DNA of 64,000 nucleotides from Paralichthys olivaceus (taxonomy: Eukaryota; Chordata; Actinopteri; Pleuronectiformes; Paralichthyidae), in contig NC_091100.1 of NCBI RefSeq assembly GCF_024713975.1, positions 18,620,001-18,684,000 on the forward strand, read 5' to 3'. Under the pieces are notes generated by a model. The model was not told the origin of the DNA. It was given only the letters and a program-made list of their open reading frames with translations, and searched no databases. Positions 60,387 through 64,000 of this stretch are shown piece by piece; within the stretch, counting starts at the first letter, position 1; the number at the start of each line of letters is the position of its first letter. A program made the translations under genes and the position numbers.

Positions 60387-63300
60387 CTTTTTTATATTTT
60401 TTTTACTCCTGTGTGGACTTGGGGTTTTTTATTTTCCTGCTTCAAACTTATGTGTAGGAGTCAGCGTGTGATCACAGAAGAATCGACTTATAAAAGGGTG
60501 GGATGTTTTATGACCAGAATCCTTGTACTGATTTCTTAAGTCTCCTCTGATGCAACCACACAAATCAGATACATGCACACATCTGCTCTAAATGTACAAA
60601 CATGGATCCTGCACGTCTTTGTTTTTCTTTCTCTGGCTCTCTTATGAAATCTAAAGAACAATAACCTCTTTTAGGGAGCGCGGCTCTGATATATAAACAC
60701 ACACACAAAAGGTTTATTTTACCTCACAGAGTGTGGAGTTTTTCTGCCCAAAGGTAAACAGACCTTTCCCCACAAAATCTCCCCCAGTGTTTCGCAGGTC
60801 AGGGAGGTGGTCTGCTTTACTGTAAATCTGCCCACACCAGTTTGTAGGGAAGCAGCCATGATGATAAAAACATGGAGGGAGAGTTTTGTTTTCACTGCCT
60901 TTGTTTGTTATCGTAGACTAAAGACACAGTGGCACGCTGGTGTGGATGTACAGAATAATTGAGGTTTGGTTTCACTATGTTTTTAATAAATTGCAGCAGT
61001 GTTTGTGCCTGATTTAATGTAGACAACAGGTAGGTTTGAGGTAAAAGGCCAGAGCTCTGCCCCCATTGTGCAGTACCGCAGTGTAGGTGCTGAGAAAAAT
61101 ATCACATCCATTTAGCACTTAGTCTCCACCTAGACCCCTCCACCCTCTCCCTGTTTCCACACACAAACACTTAAACAAGGACATGTCCTCCTCAGGGCTG
61201 GGATTCTTTACAGCTGGACTGGTTATATTTAGTTATCTTCAGTTTATCTGGTGGTTAGTATCTGAGTAATTGATTTTTCATGTTGTCTGTAAAAAGGCTG
61301 AACATTTTAATACAAGCACTTTTCATCTTCCCTGGCTGACCAAAAATCTAAAATCCAAAGATATTCAATTAACTGTTAATTATACTATTCCATGTACTAC
61401 AATATATGCACGTCTCCACTTCCTCCCTCTGTCCATGAATGAAGCCAAAATATCCCGGATATAAACACCGTGATCTTGTGCATTTGGAGCCAGAGTCTGT
61501 ACAGTAGATAGATGGAGCCACGGTAGCAAGGTCCCGCCGATGCGCACGCTTGACCAATGATGACATTTTACTGCATTTTTTACAGCATCAAATTAAAACC
61601 AAACTTTAAATGAGCTCTTGGAAAAAACATCACTGTGTTTAGAATGACCTAAAACAGCAGAAACCACCTTTGAGAACATTTGAACTGAAGAGGTAGCATT
61701 CATGGCCTACAGAGCAGCCAACTGAGACGCTTCACTTTTAGGGAGCTGTCGTGATTGAATGGTTTTGGTATATTCATGGGCCCCACAGGATGCACTTGAG
61801 TTATAGTAATGAATCTCTTCTTATCTAGTGCCATCATCAGGCCGACATTTGAGTATCTTCAATTTATAGTTTATGACCAAAACCCCGAAACTAACACATT
61901 TCCCATCAGCCTCAGATCCACTCAAGCTATTGAACACACACTGAGTACGTTTATCACCTCGGTTCACCTGTTGCTGTATGTGAGTGAAACAGCTTGAAGG
62001 TGGTTTGTGGCCGCTCATATTCAAAGTGTGTGCAGACATGGAGCTTTAAGGTGCTTTGGATACATGTCCACCAAATGGGCTCCATATATTTTAAAAAGTA
62101 ATGAATGAAAGTAAGATGTTTAGGTAAGACCACACTCAGTCTAATGCATCCTGTCTGCTTCAGCCACTCTGCCCCTGTGATGAAGCACTTGGTGGGTGAT
62201 CAGAGTGAGCTCTAATGGAGAATCTATGGAGGAGACTCAGAAAGAGAGTAAACAGAGCTTTACTCTGTGTTTAAACTCCGTCTCTGTGCAGACATCAGGA
62301 CTGATAACACACACACACACAAAATGAATGACCCTGACCCTGGAGCTTGCCTGCCCTCGCTGGTCAAATAAACCTGCACGCGTGTTGAAAAAATGCACAT
62401 ACACATACAGCTGTGTGCTCTCTGCCAGTGCAGCTGATAAAGAAGAGTGATACGAGTCGGGTGTGTTTGTGTGAAAGGAGCTCACAGAGGTCAGACACTG
62501 ATGGCACTCGGAACGTTACCACATTCCTTCATTTCAACATCTCTGTGTTTCTCCAAGTGAGACGTGTTGGTCTCCGTCACTGAAATGGAGATACTGGCAA
62601 CATGCTGGGGCTACTCTGTTGAATTTATCCTTATAATTTGCAGCTCCCTACCCTTGAACAAGGCACTCAACCTCCAAACACATCCAGAGCAGCTGCTCAG
62701 TTGCCCTCCGATGAATAAATAAAGGTTTTTTAAAAAGAGAATGGAGCGTGCTGCACGCGAGTAATGAGGAAATGGAGGTCAGGAAGGTTGAAACGAGAGA
62801 TAGAGGTATGTGAGTGGCTTCGTGAGGTAATGTGCAGACAGATTCAGAGTTCCTCGTGTCAGGCCGCATGAGGAGAGCCAGGTTAACGGCTGGGGGATGA
62901 GGGGAGCGAGTCAGAGTCTGCTGCTCTGTAAATACTTCATATGGTGAAAGAGCACATGAGGTCAAATGACACATCAGCAGCCTCGGCTTCCTCTGCGACC
63001 TCCAGATCTTTGGCCTCCTATTGTGCTTATCGTGAAATCAAATCTATTTCAATCTATTTTTATCTGTTTCAGTGACTTTCTGTACACTTGAGCTCAGTAT
63101 GGCCTTCAGTCCAAATCCAGTTTAACCCTAACCCATTATTTTCTTTTTTTAAGTAATGGCTTTCTTAGTGGTTAATAAGTCATATGATAATGCTTTATAG
63201 ATGCTGCTAGTCATTCTATTGGCCTTTATACATGCTGTTCGTCTATTAAGAAATGTGTTATAAGGTGTGTGTAATGGATGTTGGTGCAGATAGTTTGGAG

Positions 63301-63707
63301 CTCTTCTCTAGAAGGTCAAACAACAATAGCATCCAGTAGAACGCATACCCCCTGCCAAGGCCCATCAGTCTTGAATTCAATCAAGCTGCAAAAAAAAAAA
63401 CATACTTCTGAGAAAAAAGTCAGAACTCACTTTTTTTTCCACAGTGGCCCTAATCCTCTTCCGTAAATACTTGATAAGTTGTTAATAAATAATTTTTTCT
63501 CCTGCAGTTCTTCGGTAAGTGATCACATGGTTTAATTTGTTTTAAGAATATTTAATACCCTGTCACAAAATTCTATTTTGATGGTTTCTAACTCATTTAT
63601 AAAGCTGAAACTAATAATTGTATTACTGAAAAATATATAATGCTTTGTTATGAAGCTACTTTTTAGCAGGTTGGATGTTCTTTTTATTCCCCATCATCAA
63701 AGGGTGT

Positions 63708-63708
<1 letters not shown>
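60387..63708. other. non-coding stretch, no gene recognised
   Basis: No exon-like block or protein family was recognised on either strand. A segment at 61,430-61,770 ('gccagagtctgtacagtaga', 'gcgcacgcttgaccaatgat') resembles a common fish repeat, and 62,650-62,740 resembles a SINE tail ('cttgaacaaggcactcaacc'). Confidence 0.5.

Positions 63709-63758
<50 letters not shown>
63709..63758. repeat. (GT)25 microsatellite
   Basis: Pure GT followed by GTGAGTGTGA-type degenerate repeats up to about 63,790. Nothing recognisable follows to the window end. Confidence 0.95.
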
Positions 63759-63760
<2 letters not shown>

Positions 63761-64000
63761 TGTGTGTGAGTGTGAGTGAGTGTGAGAGTGAGGGGCGGTG
63801 GTTTGGGGGCTGTGTAAGATAGTGTGTGTTTCGGTATTTTCTCGAAATGCGTTACATTGCTCGGGCTGTGCGGGGGAATGTGACGAGTCAGTAACATGCT
63901 TTCAGTTCCGACTGTTTTCTCACGGGAAAACTGCCTGAGAACCAAACGGGCAGTTTAGAGCACATGTGTGACTTTGTGTTATGTCAGGGGGCTTTCCTTC

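Overview
This is vertebrate nuclear DNA, most likely from a teleost fish. Genes are split into many short exons with GT-AG introns. The introns are full of CA/GT microsatellites, small inverted-repeat elements (MITEs) and a decayed L2-type LINE whose 3' tail is typical of fish genomes. The four clear genes match vertebrate families whose human relatives all lie on chromosome 17. MYCBPAP and EPN3 are also direct neighbours in human. I found no prokaryotic operon, CRISPR array, rRNA or convincing tRNA.

Layout. Positions 1-6.9 kb hold mostly non-coding DNA plus a tentative minus-strand membrane-protein gene (0.8-4.1 kb). A two-exon RASD-family (dexamethasone-induced Ras, Dexras/Rhes type) small GTPase lies on the minus strand at 6,977-8,316, with a TATA box and a near-consensus glucocorticoid response element upstream. 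Head to head with it is mycbpap (plus, 19 coding exons, 9,452-24,017), which has a ciliary X-box about 90 bp before its start codon. The roughly 1.1 kb between the two start codons contains a 570-bp compound microsatellite. About 0.1-0.5 kb after mycbpap begins epn3 (epsin-3, plus): a non-coding first exon near 24.6 kb, a 5-kb intron, and 11 coding exons at 29,832-38,493. After a 6.8-kb intergenic stretch comes b3gntl1 (plus, 12 coding exons, 45,279-59,401), the GT2 glycosyltransferase now linked to galactosyl-queuosine formation in tRNA-Tyr. The last 4.6 kb show its 3' end and then no recognisable gene.

The genes do not form a pathway: GTPase signalling, motile cilia/flagella, clathrin endocytosis and tRNA modification. 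Their grouping reflects conserved synteny. I reconstructed all four coding sequences exon by exon. Reading phase is kept across every junction, and each ends at a stop codon matching the family's usual C-terminus. The strongest leads beyond annotation are the glucocorticoid element by the RASD-like gene and that gene's altered switch-II motif, the X-box of mycbpap, an upstream ORF that only forms after epn3 intron 1 is spliced, a TTAA-flanked MITE present twice in opposite orientation, a perfect 18-bp hairpin, and a splice donor fused to a long GT tract in b3gntl1.
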